From: Bacteroides sp. 224 | Lineage (GTDB): Bacteria > Bacteroidota > Bacteroidia > Bacteroidales > Bacteroidaceae | DNA length: 64,000 nucleotides | Assembly: GCF_010500995.1 (NCBI RefSeq) | Contig: NZ_QVMK01000007.1 | Coordinates: 1 to 64,000 of the forward strand | Reading direction: 5' to 3' | Shown: piece after piece, positions 1 to 9,900 of the stretch | Layout of the letters: every line of letters begins with the position of its first letter | Numbering within the stretch: position 1 is the first letter of the stretch | Position numbers and translations under genes: made by a program | The notes under the pieces: generated by a model | Databases searched by the model: none | What the model saw: the letters and a program-made list of their open reading frames with translations, nothing else | Told to the model about the DNA's origin: nothing

Positions 1-15
1 ATAGGAACAAGAAAG

Positions 16-58
16 AAGAAACCGCTCAGGCTTAATCCAAGCATGGGCGGTTTCTTTT
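16..58 (+). terminator. Rho-independent terminator of an upstream gene
   Basis: Ten-base arms AAGAAACCGC (16-25) and GCGGTTTCTT (47-56) pair perfectly and run into a T-rich tail. A smaller GGCTT/AAGC stem lies in the loop. It probably ends a plus-strand gene located left of the window. Confidence 0.75.
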
Positions 59-118
59 AATATAAAAATCAGAAGGGATGTACGACACCGAATGGTTACT
101 GATGTCCGGCATGCCAGG

Positions 119-228
119 TTTTGCCACGGCCGCGGCAAAGTTTTGTCACGGCCGTGCCCAAATCTTGCCATGGCCGTGGCAGTATCTTCTTGCGGCCGCA
201 GCAAAATCTTGTTACGGCCGTGGCGAAA
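119..228. repeat. 22-bp periodic palindromic array R0 (5 units)
   Basis: Five units start at 119, 141, 163, 185 and 207, exactly 22 bp apart. Each is centred on CGGCCG or TGGCCG (127, 149, 171, 193, 215) with flanking TTGCC/GGCAA-like arms, so each unit can form a small hairpin. The GC-rich sequence differs from the AT-rich surroundings. The same 22-bp architecture, with other sequences, recurs at 17812-17894, 31833-31915 and 46182-46264. Function unknown. Confidence 0.8.
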
Positions 229-304
229 TCTTGCTAAAGTAATCAGAAATATGTCGTGGGGAAATTTGTTCAACTAAGATGGGGTAAAAACGGTTAGTTG
301 ACGT

Positions 305-312
305 TATCTTTG
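305..312 (+). promoter_or_regulatory. Bacteroidota -7 element (TATCTTTG)
   Basis: TATCTTTG matches the Bacteroidota TAnnTTTG -7 consensus and would give a leader of roughly 35 nt before the ATG at 349. I see no clear -33 TTTG at the usual distance, so the promoter is inferred from the -7 box alone. Confidence 0.5.
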
Positions 313-348
313 CACTACCTTTATCATCATTTAATTGAAACAAAGAAT

Positions 349-2676
349 ATGAAGAAAACGAAAATGCTGCTTAGTAGCTTATTGGTAATTGTAACCTTGC
401 TATCTTGTTCGCAAACTGAAACAGCCAACTATCAAGTTATTCCATTGCCTCAGGAAATTATGAGGGGTGAAGGAGCCTCCTTTATACTGGAAGATCAGGT
501 GAAAGTAGTTTATCCTACAGGTAATGAAGAACTGAAACGTATCGCCGAATTCCTGGTTGAATATATTCGTTTTTCAACAAATATCGAACTTGCCATCACT
601 ACGGAGCAACCTACAGAGGGGGCATTCATTGTACTAAATGATACTTTCGAGCATGAAAACAAAGAAGCTTATACATTATCTGTGGATAATGATAAAATAA
701 CTATTAATGGAGCAACTGCCGCAGGAGCCTTTTATGGAGTGCAAACATTGCGGAAATCGATTAATGTAAATTCTGCAGGAAAGAAAATAGAGTTCCCTTC
801 GGTATCTATCGTTGATTATCCTCGTTTTGCTTATCGTGGTATGATGCTGGATGTGGCCCGTCACTTTTTCCCTGTTGATTTTGTGAAGAAGTACATCGAT
901 CTTCTGGCTATTCATAATATCAACCGTTTCCATTGGCATTTAACAGATGATCAAGGCTGGCGCATTGAAATTAAAAAATATCCTCTCTTAACCGAAGTAG
1001 GTTCTCACCGCAAGGAAACTGTTATCGGACGAAATTCAGGGAAGTATGATGGCATACCTCATGGTGGCTTCTATACACAGGAAGAAGCACGCGAAATCGT
1101 TGCTTATGCCAAAGATCGTTTTATTACTGTTATCCCCGAAGTAGATTTACCCGGGCACATGACAGCTGCTTTAGCTTCTTATCCTCATTTAGGCTGTACA
1201 GGCAGAGCTTATGAAGTAGGTACAGAATGGGGAATTTCAGATGATGTTTTATGCGCCGGAAACGACGAAGTACTAACCTTCTTAGAAGGAGTGTTTACCG
1301 AGATTATAGATATTTTCCCCTCAGAATACATTCATGTAGGAGGTGATGAATGTCCTAAAGTTAGTTGGAGGAAATGCCCTAAATGCCAACAGAAAATTAA
1401 AGCTTTGGGATTAACATCCAATAAAGCACATACAGCCGAAGAAGGGCTGCAAAGCTTTATGATTTCTTATGTAGAAGAGTTTTTGAATGCAAAAGGCAGA
1501 CAAATTATAGGTTGGGACGAAATACTGGAAGGTGGTTTGCCATCGAATGCCACTGTTATGTCTTGGCGAGGTGTAAAGGGAGGTGTTGCTGCCATCAAGC
1601 AAGGCAATAAAGCGATTCTCAGTCCTGTGAACCCCATGTATTTCGATTACTATCAAACCTTAAATACTAACGAAGCTCCTTTGGCCTTTGGAGGTTATAT
1701 CCCTCTGGAAAAAGTGTATGCCTTTGAGCCCATTGATAGTACGCTAACTCAGGAAGAAGCAACCCGCATTTTAGGTGTACAAGCCAATCTTTGGACTTCT
1801 TATTTCTCTAAAGATTCTTTGGTCGAGTACATGATATTACCTCGTATGGATGCATTGGCCGAAGTACAATGGACTTCTTCTGCAAAGAAAGATTATAAAT
1901 CTTTTATGGAGCGTCTTCCCCGCATGCTGGATTTTTATACCAAAGCAGGTTATAACTATGCTACTTCTGTTTATGATATAGCTTCGGAAGCTGTGGCGGA
2001 TAAAGAAAAAAGAGAAATTAAGTTGAGCTTCTCTACCATAGATAATGCTTCTATTTATTATACATTAGATGGTAGCACACCTACAAAAACGAGTAAGCTA
2101 TATACAGAGCCACTGATTATCAGTCAATCTACACAAGTAAATGCCCTGGCTATCCGTGATAAAATAGAAACTCCCATGTATTCGGAATCTTTCCGTTTTG
2201 GTAAGTCGACAGCCAAACCAATAACATTAAGCGTAGTGCCAAACCGCTCTTATACATTTGGAGGAGCAGATGCATTGGTCGATGGTATTCCCGGTAATGA
2301 ATACAGTTATAAAGATGGTCATTGGATTGGTTTTACCCGCGGAGATATTGATGCATTTATAGATTTGCAGGAGAATACAACCTTCTCTACAGTGGAAGTA
2401 AGTACCTACATCGCCACCAATGATTGGGTGTTTGGTGCCACCGGCTTAGAAATTGCTGTTTCTGCAGATGGTGAAGACTATAAAACAATAGCCTCCGAAT
2501 CTTATCCTGTTTTGGAAGGAAACAAAGACGGAATGGAAAAACTCACCCTTCAATTCGAACCCGTAGAATCTCGTTATGTACGAGTGAAGGTAAAGAAGAC
2601 AGATCGTATCCCCGAATGGCATTTCGGAAAAGGATCTTCGCCTTTTATCTTCTTGGATGAGATTGTAGTGGATTGA
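349..2676 (+). CDS. GH20 beta-N-acetylhexosaminidase (lipoprotein)
   Basis: Predicted exo-beta-N-acetylhexosaminidase that removes terminal beta-GlcNAc/GalNAc by substrate-assisted catalysis at the cell envelope. I place the start at 349 rather than 298 because MKKTKMLLSS begins a lipoprotein signal whose lipobox ends LLSC, and a TATCTTTG element lies between the two ATGs. About 775 residues: GH20 N-terminal domain (about 45-150), TIM barrel (about 160-500) with the catalytic pair in HVGGDE (D333, E334), a chitobiase-type C-terminal segment, and a final discoidin/F5-8-like sandwich (about 640-775). The barrel also carries WHLTDDQGWR and the W-rich WTSYF/VQWTS motifs of the family. First of four co-directional hydrolases. 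N-acetylhexosamines are not RG-II sugars, so it may serve host or microbial glycans. Confidence 0.92.
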   Translation: MKKTKMLLSSLLVIVTLLSCSQTETANYQVIPLPQEIMRGEGASFILEDQVKVVYPTGNEELKRIAEFLVEYIRFSTNIELAITTEQPTEGAFIVLNDTFEHENKEAYTLSVDNDKITINGATAAGAFYGVQTLRKSINVNSAGKKIEFPSVSIVDYPRFAYRGMMLDVARHFFPVDFVKKYIDLLAIHNINRFHWHLTDDQGWRIEIKKYPLLTEVGSHRKETVIGRNSGKYDGIPHGGFYTQEEAREIVAYAKDRFITVIPEVDLPGHMTAALASYPHLGCTGRAYEVGTEWGISDDVLCAGNDEVLTFLEGVFTEIIDIFPSEYIHVGGDECPKVSWRKCPKCQQKIKALGLTSNKAHTAEEGLQSFMISYVEEFLNAKGRQIIGWDEILEGGLPSNATVMSWRGVKGGVAAIKQGNKAILSPVNPMYFDYYQTLNTNEAPLAFGGYIPLEKVYAFEPIDSTLTQEEATRILGVQANLWTSYFSKDSLVEYMILPRMDALAEVQWTSSAKKDYKSFMERLPRMLDFYTKAGYNYATSVYDIASEAVADKEKREIKLSFSTIDNASIYYTLDGSTPTKTSKLYTEPLIISQSTQVNALAIRDKIETPMYSESFRFGKSTAKPITLSVVPNRSYTFGGADALVDGIPGNEYSYKDGHWIGFTRGDIDAFIDLQENTTFSTVEVSTYIATNDWVFGATGLEIAVSADGEDYKTIASESYPVLEGNKDGMEKLTLQFEPVESRYVRVKVKKTDRIPEWHFGKGSSPFIFLDEIVVD

Positions 2677-2755
2677 TTTTGATTGATTACAAAAAACACC
2701 TTAATTCGTCTTTTATTGAAAGCAAGTGTGTAATCAATCAAAATCCACATCAATA

Positions 2756-5203
2756 ATGACCAGAAAAATACTCTTTTCAGGAATCCTCCTACTCGCAGGG
2801 CTTGCCCTTCAGGCGCAGTCAACCTATAAATTATGGTATGATCGCCCTGCGCAGGTTTGGACAGAAGCCTTGCCATTAGGTAATGGCAGATTGGGTGCCA
2901 TGGTTTATGGAAATCCGGGCATGGAACAAGTTCAGTTGAATGAAGAAACCATTTGGGCAGGTCAACCCAATAACAACGCTAATCCAAATGCGTTGGAATA
3001 CATTCCCAAAGTTCGCCAACTGGTTTTTGAGGGTAAATATCTCGAAGCTCAGACGCTGGCCACTGAGAAGGTAATGGCCAAGACTAACTTTGGAATGCCC
3101 TACCAACCTTTTGGAGACTTGCGGATTTCTTTTCCCGGACATACCCGTTACACTGACTATTACAGGGAACTTAGCTTAGATTCTGCTCGTGCTATAGTCA
3201 CTTACAAGGTGGATGGAGTGACTTATCGGCGCGAAACCATCACTTCTTTTACCGATCAGGTGGTAACGGTACGGTTAACAGCCGATCAACCCGGGAAGAT
3301 AACGTGTAATGCCGTTCTTACTTCTCCTCACCAGGATGTAATGATTGAAACCGAGAAGAACTGCATCACTCTTTCAGGTGTTTCGTCTATCCATGAAAGG
3401 TTAAAAGGCAAAGTGGAATTTCAAGGATGCTTGGCTGCTACAAATCGAGGAGGAAAAGTAACCGTTGCTGATGGGGTGGTTTCTGTTGAGCATGCAGATG
3501 AAGCAACCTTATATGTATCCATTGCTACTAACTTCAATAATTATAAAGACATTACAGGAAATCAGGTAGAACGTGCACACAACTATTTAGAAAATGCGTT
3601 GACTAAGAATTACGAACAGTCAAAGCAGGCGCACGTGGCTTTCTATAAGAATTACATGGATAGAGTTTCTCTCTATTTAGGAGAAGATAACTATGCCAAT
3701 GTAACCACCGATATGCGTGTGCAGAACTTTAAAGAAACAAAAGATGCCCATTTAGTTGCTCTTTATTTTCAGTTCGGTCGTTACCTATTGATCTGTTCTT
3801 CCCAACCGAAAGGGCAACCTGCCAACTTACAAGGAATCTGGAACGATAAACTTCTCCCTTCCTGGGATAGCAAATACACTTGCAACATCAATACGGAAAT
3901 GAACTATTGGCCTGCCGAGGTAACCAATTTGAGCGAACTACATGAACCTTTGTTACGCATGACGCGTGAAGTCAGTGAAACAGGAAAAGAAACCGCCCAA
4001 ATAATGTACGGTGCCAATGGCTGGGTGTTGCACCATAATACAGATATCTGGCGTATTACAGGAGCATTAGACAGAGCCCCCTCAGGAATGTGGCCTACGG
4101 GCGGTGCCTGGCTTTGCCGTCACTTGTGGGAACGTTATTTATACACCGGAGATATAGAATTTCTTCGTTCTGCCTATCCGATTTTGAAGGAAGCAGGACG
4201 CTTCTTTGATGAAACCATGGTGGTTGAACCGGTACATGGCTGGTTGGTAGTATGCCCCAGTAACTCTCCCGAGAATACCCATGCAGGTAGTGGCGGAAAG
4301 GCAACCACAGCAGGCGGATGCACTATGGATAATCAATTGATATTTGATTTATGGAATTCCATTATCGCCACCGCCCGTTTACTAAATACCGATAAAGAGT
4401 TTGCCGATCGTCTCGAAAAGCGACTGACCGAAATGGCGCCGATGCAAGTCGGACACTGGGGGCAACTACAGGAATGGATGTTCGATTGGGATAACCCGGA
4501 AGATAAACACCGCCATGTCTCTCACCTATACGGATTGTTTCCAAGCAATCAGATTTCCCCTTTTCGTACTCCCGAACTCTTCGATGCTGCTCGCACTTCA
4601 TTAATCGCCCGTGGCGACCCATCTACAGGATGGTCTATGGGATGGAAAGTATGTCTGTGGGCTCGTTTACTTGATGGAGATCATGCCTATAAACTGATAA
4701 CCGATCAGCTAACCCTTGTACGCAATGAAAAGAAAAAGGGTGGAACATACCCCAACTTGTTCGACGCCCATCCTCCCTTTCAGATTGATGGAAACTTTGG
4801 CTGTGCGGCAGGAATAGTTGAGATGTTAATGCAGAGTCACGATGGGTTTATCTACCTCCTTCCTGCTCTTCCTTCCTTGTGGAAAGAAGGAGAAGTTAAA
4901 GGCATTATTGCCCGCGGAGGTTTTGAAATGGATTTAAGTTGGAAAAATGGTAAAGTGAGCCGATTAGTAGTGAAATCCCGTAAAGGAGGAAACTGTCGCT
5001 TACGTTCCTTAACACCATTAACTGGCAAAGGGCTAAAATCAGCAACCGGTAAAAACCCGAATGAATTGTATGAAATTCCTTCTATTCCTCAACCAATAAT
5101 TAACGAAAAGGCTAAGCTGAATAAAGTAGAGCTAAAGAAAACCTATCTGTATGACTTAAAAACAGAAGCGGGTAAGGAATATGTAGTAATCGGAAAAAAA
5201 TGA
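2756..5203 (+). CDS. GH95 alpha-L-fucosidase/alpha-L-galactosidase
   Basis: Inverting GH95 enzyme acting on alpha-1,2-L-fucose or, in some members, alpha-L-galactose. The start at 2756 gives a clean signal peptide ([21 protein letters not shown]); the longer frame from 2726 adds a charged leader. Visible family motifs: NEETIWAG near the N-terminus, [10 protein letters not shown] (about residues 376-387) carrying the two water-activating Asn, QLQEWMFDW (about 571-579) with the general acid Glu, and QIDGNFG (about 676) with the conserved Asp. At 815 residues it is the usual GH95 size. RG-II-degrading loci carry GH95 members for L-galactose, so context leans that way, but specificity cannot be read from sequence. 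The gap to the next gene holds a GAACCC/GGGTTC hairpin (about 5219-5236). Confidence 0.92.
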   Translation: MTRKILFSGILLLAGLALQAQSTYKLWYDRPAQVWTEALPLGNGRLGAMVYGNPGMEQVQLNEETIWAGQPNNNANPNALEYIPKVRQLVFEGKYLEAQTLATEKVMAKTNFGMPYQPFGDLRISFPGHTRYTDYYRELSLDSARAIVTYKVDGVTYRRETITSFTDQVVTVRLTADQPGKITCNAVLTSPHQDVMIETEKNCITLSGVSSIHERLKGKVEFQGCLAATNRGGKVTVADGVVSVEHADEATLYVSIATNFNNYKDITGNQVERAHNYLENALTKNYEQSKQAHVAFYKNYMDRVSLYLGEDNYANVTTDMRVQNFKETKDAHLVALYFQFGRYLLICSSQPKGQPANLQGIWNDKLLPSWDSKYTCNINTEMNYWPAEVTNLSELHEPLLRMTREVSETGKETAQIMYGANGWVLHHNTDIWRITGALDRAPSGMWPTGGAWLCRHLWERYLYTGDIEFLRSAYPILKEAGRFFDETMVVEPVHGWLVVCPSNSPENTHAGSGGKATTAGGCTMDNQLIFDLWNSIIATARLLNTDKEFADRLEKRLTEMAPMQVGHWGQLQEWMFDWDNPEDKHRHVSHLYGLFPSNQISPFRTPELFDAARTSLIARGDPSTGWSMGWKVCLWARLLDGDHAYKLITDQLTLVRNEKKKGGTYPNLFDAHPPFQIDGNFGCAAGIVEMLMQSHDGFIYLLPALPSLWKEGEVKGIIARGGFEMDLSWKNGKVSRLVVKSRKGGNCRLRSLTPLTGKGLKSATGKNPNELYEIPSIPQPIINEKAKLNKVELKKTYLYDLKTEAGKEYVVIGKK

Positions 5204-5310
5204 TGATAACTTGCTACGAACCCCGAAGTGGGTTCAACCCCCTTCAGGGACTTGTGTAGACTGATAAGTTTACATCCCAAGCCAAGAAATAAATCTAAAA
5301 AAAATAGTTC

Positions 5311-6762
5311 ATGAGAAAGTTTAAATTATTCCTTTTATTGCTTATCGCAATATGGATGGGTGAGGCTGTAGCCCAGAACTACATCCCCTGGTCACATGGT
5401 AAACTCAAAGTATCCGAAGAAGGTCGCTACCTGAAACATGAAGACGGCACCCCTTTCTTCTGGTTGGGAGAAACCGGCTGGCTACTTCCCCAACGACTGA
5501 ACCGGGATGAAGCCGAGTTCTACCTGGAACAATGTAAACGCGCAGGATACAACGTTGTACAAGTGCAAACATTAAACAATGTTCCTTCTATGAATATCTA
5601 CGGACAGTATTCCCACATCGACGGATACAACTTTAAAGACATTAACCGAAAAGGAGTTTACGGCTATTGGGATCACATGGACTACATCATAAAGACCGCA
5701 GCTAAAAAAGGAATCTACATTGGTATGGTTTGTATTTGGGGAAGTCCCGTAGGTCGTGGCGATATGGATGTAAAGCAAGCACAGGCTTATGGTAAGTTCT
5801 TGGCTGAACGTTACAAAGAAGATCCCAATGTAATCTGGTTTATCGGAGGTGATATTCGCGGAGACGTAAAAACAGATGTTTGGGAAGCATTGGCAAAAAG
5901 CATTCGTGCCATTGATAAAAACCACCTCATGACCTTCCACCCACGCGGAAGAACTACTTCTGCTATGTGGTTTAACGATGCTGAGTGGTTAGATTTTAAT
6001 ATGTTCCAAAGCGGACACCGTAGATACGGACAACGAAAGGGAGACGGAGATTATCCCATCGAAGAAAATACCGAAGAAGACAACTGGCGTTTTGTAGAAC
6101 GTAGCATCGCCATGAAACCACTGAAACCTGTAATTGATGGCGAACCCATCTATGAAGATATCCCACAAGGCTTGCACGATCCGAATGAAACCCGCTGGCA
6201 CGACGGAGATGTACGCCGCTATGCCTATTGGTCGGTATTTGCCGGATCATTCGGTCATACCTACGGTCACAATTCTATTATGCAATTTATTCGCCCCGGG
6301 GTAGGAGCCGCTTATGGTGCAACCACTCCCTGGTACGATGCATTGAAAGACCCGGGTTTTAATCAGATGAAATACATCAAAAACCTAATGCTTTCCTTCC
6401 CTTATTTTGAAAGAGTACCCGATCAAAGCATCATAATAGGCACCAACGGAGAACGTTACGACCGTGCCATTGCCACCCGCGGCAAAGATTACCTGATGAT
6501 TTACAATTATACAGGTCGACCCATGCAAATCGATTTAAGCAAAATAAGCGGAGCCAAAAAGAACGTATGGTGGTTCAGTGCAAAAGACGGTAAACTTACT
6601 TATGTAGGCGAGTTCGATAATAAAACAACAACTTTCCAACACGATAGCGGATACATAAGTGGTAACGACCAAGTGTTGATTGCAGTAGATGCTTCTAAGG
6701 ATTATATACAGAAAGAGCAGAAAGAACTTTTAGCCTCTCCCCAGGAGGGTGTGTCAAAATGA
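5311..6762 (+). CDS. GH140 endo-apiosidase-like protein (DUF4038 family)
   Basis: Exported 483-residue protein: signal peptide ending AVAQ, a DUF4038 TIM barrel (about 25-350) and a putative collagen-binding-type C-terminal domain (about 380-470). This is the architecture of GH140, whose characterised member cleaves the apiosyl linkage joining RG-II side chains to the backbone. Candidate catalytic residues are D181 in GGDIRGD and E278 in DGEPIYE; their 97-residue spacing equals that recalled for the characterised enzyme. The last codons (LLASPQEG) come from a shortened copy of the REP-like element (6733-6751), whose partner sits in the N-terminus of the next gene. Apiose released here would feed the isomerase/kinase/transketolase cluster at 26669-31590. 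Confidence 0.85.
   Translation: MRKFKLFLLLLIAIWMGEAVAQNYIPWSHGKLKVSEEGRYLKHEDGTPFFWLGETGWLLPQRLNRDEAEFYLEQCKRAGYNVVQVQTLNNVPSMNIYGQYSHIDGYNFKDINRKGVYGYWDHMDYIIKTAAKKGIYIGMVCIWGSPVGRGDMDVKQAQAYGKFLAERYKEDPNVIWFIGGDIRGDVKTDVWEALAKSIRAIDKNHLMTFHPRGRTTSAMWFNDAEWLDFNMFQSGHRRYGQRKGDGDYPIEENTEEDNWRFVERSIAMKPLKPVIDGEPIYEDIPQGLHDPNETRWHDGDVRRYAYWSVFAGSFGHTYGHNSIMQFIRPGVGAAYGATTPWYDALKDPGFNQMKYIKNLMLSFPYFERVPDQSIIIGTNGERYDRAIATRGKDYLMIYNYTGRPMQIDLSKISGAKKNVWWFSAKDGKLTYVGEFDNKTTTFQHDSGYISGNDQVLIAVDASKDYIQKEQKELLASPQEGVSK
6733..6751 (-). repeat. Shortened REP-like element (A')
   Basis: GCCTCTCCCCAG followed by GAGGGTG equals the reverse-oriented REP-like element minus its central arm. It lies in the last codons of the GH140 gene and pairs in inverted orientation with the copy at 6992-7025. 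Confidence 0.65.
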
Positions 6763-6772
6763 TATTATTTAT

Positions 6773-6859
6773 GATTTGAACACAGAGACACAAAGGCACA
6801 GAGAATTTAACTCATTAAAAATGAGAGACTTTGTGCCTCCGTGTCTCTGTGTTCAAATC
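6773..6859. repeat. CACAGAG hairpin element, copy 1
   Basis: Long imperfect inverted repeat with arms of about 31 bp (6773-6803 and 6829-6859), built from GAACACAGAGACAC-type sequence. It fills most of the gap between two hydrolase genes. Related copies lie at 28130-28198 and 30642-30712. It may act as an mRNA-stabilising or attenuating structure. Confidence 0.8.
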
Positions 6860-6918
6860 GTATTTTATCATTAATTGGGACTTTTGATACATTCTCAGTA
6901 AAATAAATGTTTTGACAG

Positions 6919-9900
6919 ATGGATACAAATAAAATAAATATCTTATTAGGATTATTCCTTTTCCTTTTTCCTCTCCACCTACATAGTTCTTCTCCCTCTC
7001 CTTTGGAGAGGGGCGGGGAGAGGCTGTCAGTAACTTCTCTGCGGACAGAACAATTAACCAACCCCATAGGAATTGATACGGAAACTCCTCGACTGAGCTG
7101 GAAAATCTCTTCCGACCGACAGAACGTGATGCAAACCGCCTATCATATTCTGGTTTCTTCTACTCCGGAAAAGTTGGCAAATAATGAAGGTGACCTTTGG
7201 GATTCCGGTAAAGTATCTTCGGATGCCTCTCATTTGGTTCCTTATTTGGGAAAAGCTCTAAAGAGTAATCTTCGTTGCTACTGGAAAGTGAAAGTATATA
7301 CCACCCAGGGAGAATCAAACTGGAGCGAACAAGCTTTCTGGAGCATGGGCCCATTGGGAGAAACTCATTGGAAAGGTCGCTGGATAGGTATGGAACGTCC
7401 TGCCCCCTGGGATAGCGAAACCCAATGGAGTCGTTTAAGTGCCCGTTACTTACGCCATGAATTTAAGTTAGCTAAACAAATCAAACAAGCCACTGTTCAC
7501 ATTGCAGGAATGGGACTCTATGAACTATTCATCAATGGCGAAAGGGTAGGAGAGCAGGTGTTGGCGCCCGTTCCTACCGATTATCGGAAAACCATTACCT
7601 ACAACAGTTTCGATGTTACCTCTTTCCTGAAAGGAGAAAACGCCATCGGCGTTACCCTGGGCAATGGTCGCTTTTATACCATGCGACAAGATTATAAACC
7701 CTATAAAATACCCAATTTCGGTTATCCCAAAATGCGGTTAAACCTGATTGTGGAATATACCGATGGCTCCAGAGAAACCATTGCGAGCGATACCAATTGG
7801 CGTTTAACAGCCGATGGCCCTATCCGTACCAATAATGAATATGACGGTGAAGAATACGATGCCCGCAAAGAACTAAAAGGATGGACAACCGTCGGTTACG
7901 ACGATTCTTCCTGGAAACCCGCCGAACGCGTAGGAATACCCGCCGGAACTTTAAGAGCAGGAATAACTCCCAATATGAAAGTAATGGCCAAAGTGAAACC
8001 TGTTTCCATTAAAAAAATAGGCGATAAGTACATCATGGACATGGGGCAGAACATGGCGGGTTGGATACGTATGAAAGTAAAAGGAGCATCTGGCGATAGC
8101 ATCCGCCTGCGTTTCGGTGAGTTATTGCAAGAAAATGGCGAACTTTATGTACGTAACCTGCGCGATGCCCGTGTAACAGATGTCTATGTCGTTCGTGGTG
8201 ATGAAGTCGGCACAGATTGGGCACCCCGTTTTGTTTATCATGGATTCCGCTATGTAGAAATAAGCGGATATAAGAATCCAGCTTTAACAGACTTCATTGG
8301 CGAAGTCGTTAGCGATGAAATGGATGTAATCGGTTCTTTTGAGTGCTCTAATACCACCCTCAACCAAATCTATAAGAATGCCTATTGGGGTATTCTGGGT
8401 AACTACAAAGGAATGCCCGTAGACTGTCCCCAACGGAACGAACGCCAACCCTGGTTAGGAGATCACGCCATGGGAGCCTTAGGAGAAAGCTTTATCTTCG
8501 ATTGTGCCAATTTGTATGCTAAATGGATGGACGATATTCGCGAAGCACAACGGGAAGACGGCTGTATCCCCGACGTAGCCCCCGCTTACTGGAATTACTA
8601 CTCCGATAACATGACTTGGCCATCCACCCTTCCGTTGGATTGTGAAATGATTTACACCCAGTTCGGCAACATAACCCCAATTGTAAAGAACTATCCTGCC
8701 ATCAAAAAATGGTTGAATCATATATGTAAAGAGTACATGACAAGTGAATACATCATCACCAAAGATAAATACGGAGACTGGTGTGTGCCGCCCGAATCTT
8801 TGGAAATGATTCACAGCAAAGACCCTCAACGCAAAACAGATGGTGCATTAATTGCCACCGCATATAGCTGTAAAGTACTGGAACTTATGACACGCTTTGC
8901 AGAACTTCAAAACTTTAAGGAAGATGCTAACCAATTCCGTGCACTGCGCCAACAAATGAAGTCTGCTTTCAATCACAAGTTCCTTACTATAAAGAAAGGC
9001 ACTTCACTTGTTCCGGAACATCTTTTATTCCCTGATAGCATTTACTACGGAAATAATACGGTAACAGCCAACCTGCTTCCCTTAGCCTTCGGATTAGTGC
9101 CCGATGAATATATAGAAGAAGTACAAAAGAATATCATTGCTGCCATTATCACCACCAACAAGGGACAAATAAGTACCGGTGTCATCGGTACCCAATGGCT
9201 GATGCATGGACTAAGCAACATGGGACGTGCCGATATTGCTTATCTGCTGGCCACCAATAAAAAGTACCCAAGCTGGGGATATATGGTTGAGCAGGGAGCC
9301 ACCACCATCTGGGAATTGTGGAATGGAAACACCGCAAACCCCGAAATGAACAGCGGCAACCATGTGATGTTGCTGGGGGACTTAATATCATGGTGTTATG
9401 AGCACCTGGGAGGTATTCGGAGTAGTCGCGAGAAAGTGGGCTTCAAGCACATTATCTTCCGCCCTGACTTTGAGATTCAAGAACTCAGTAAAGTGGATGT
9501 AAGCTACGAAACCCCTTATGGAAAAGCAATCAGCAAATGGACTAAAACCCCTATGCATCTGGAATGGAACATTACCGTTCCCGCTAATACAACAGCAGAG
9601 GTGCATCTTCCCAACGGAAAGATAGAGCAGATAGGTTCGGGCTCTTATCAATATAAGGTAGACATTCCTACTCGTGATAAAGCCATTGTAAGCGATGAAT
9701 TCCTTTACGAACAGGCCTCCTTCCCCGAATGCCATGCCGCCACCATTGCTGAGACTACCAAGGGGGATTTAGTTGCCGCATTCTTCGGTGGAACCAAAGA
9801 AAGAAATCCTGATTGTGTAATCTGGGCTTGCCGCAAAGAGAAAGGGAAAAACACATGGACGGCGCCTGTGGAAGTAGCGAATGGTATACTTGATTCCGCA

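Larger units (their letters stand above)
1..348. other. Gene-free left edge
   Basis: No convincing gene lies here. The stretch holds a terminator hairpin belonging to a gene outside the window (16-58), a GC-rich array of 22-bp units (119-228) and a promoter-like element in front of the first hydrolase (305-312). A 61-codon open frame crosses the array (92-277) but encodes only the repeat, so I do not call it. Confidence 0.7.

Noticed and set aside
92..277. 61-codon open frame near the left edge
   Set aside because: It is the translation of the 22-bp GC-rich array; no ribosome-binding context and no protein-like composition.
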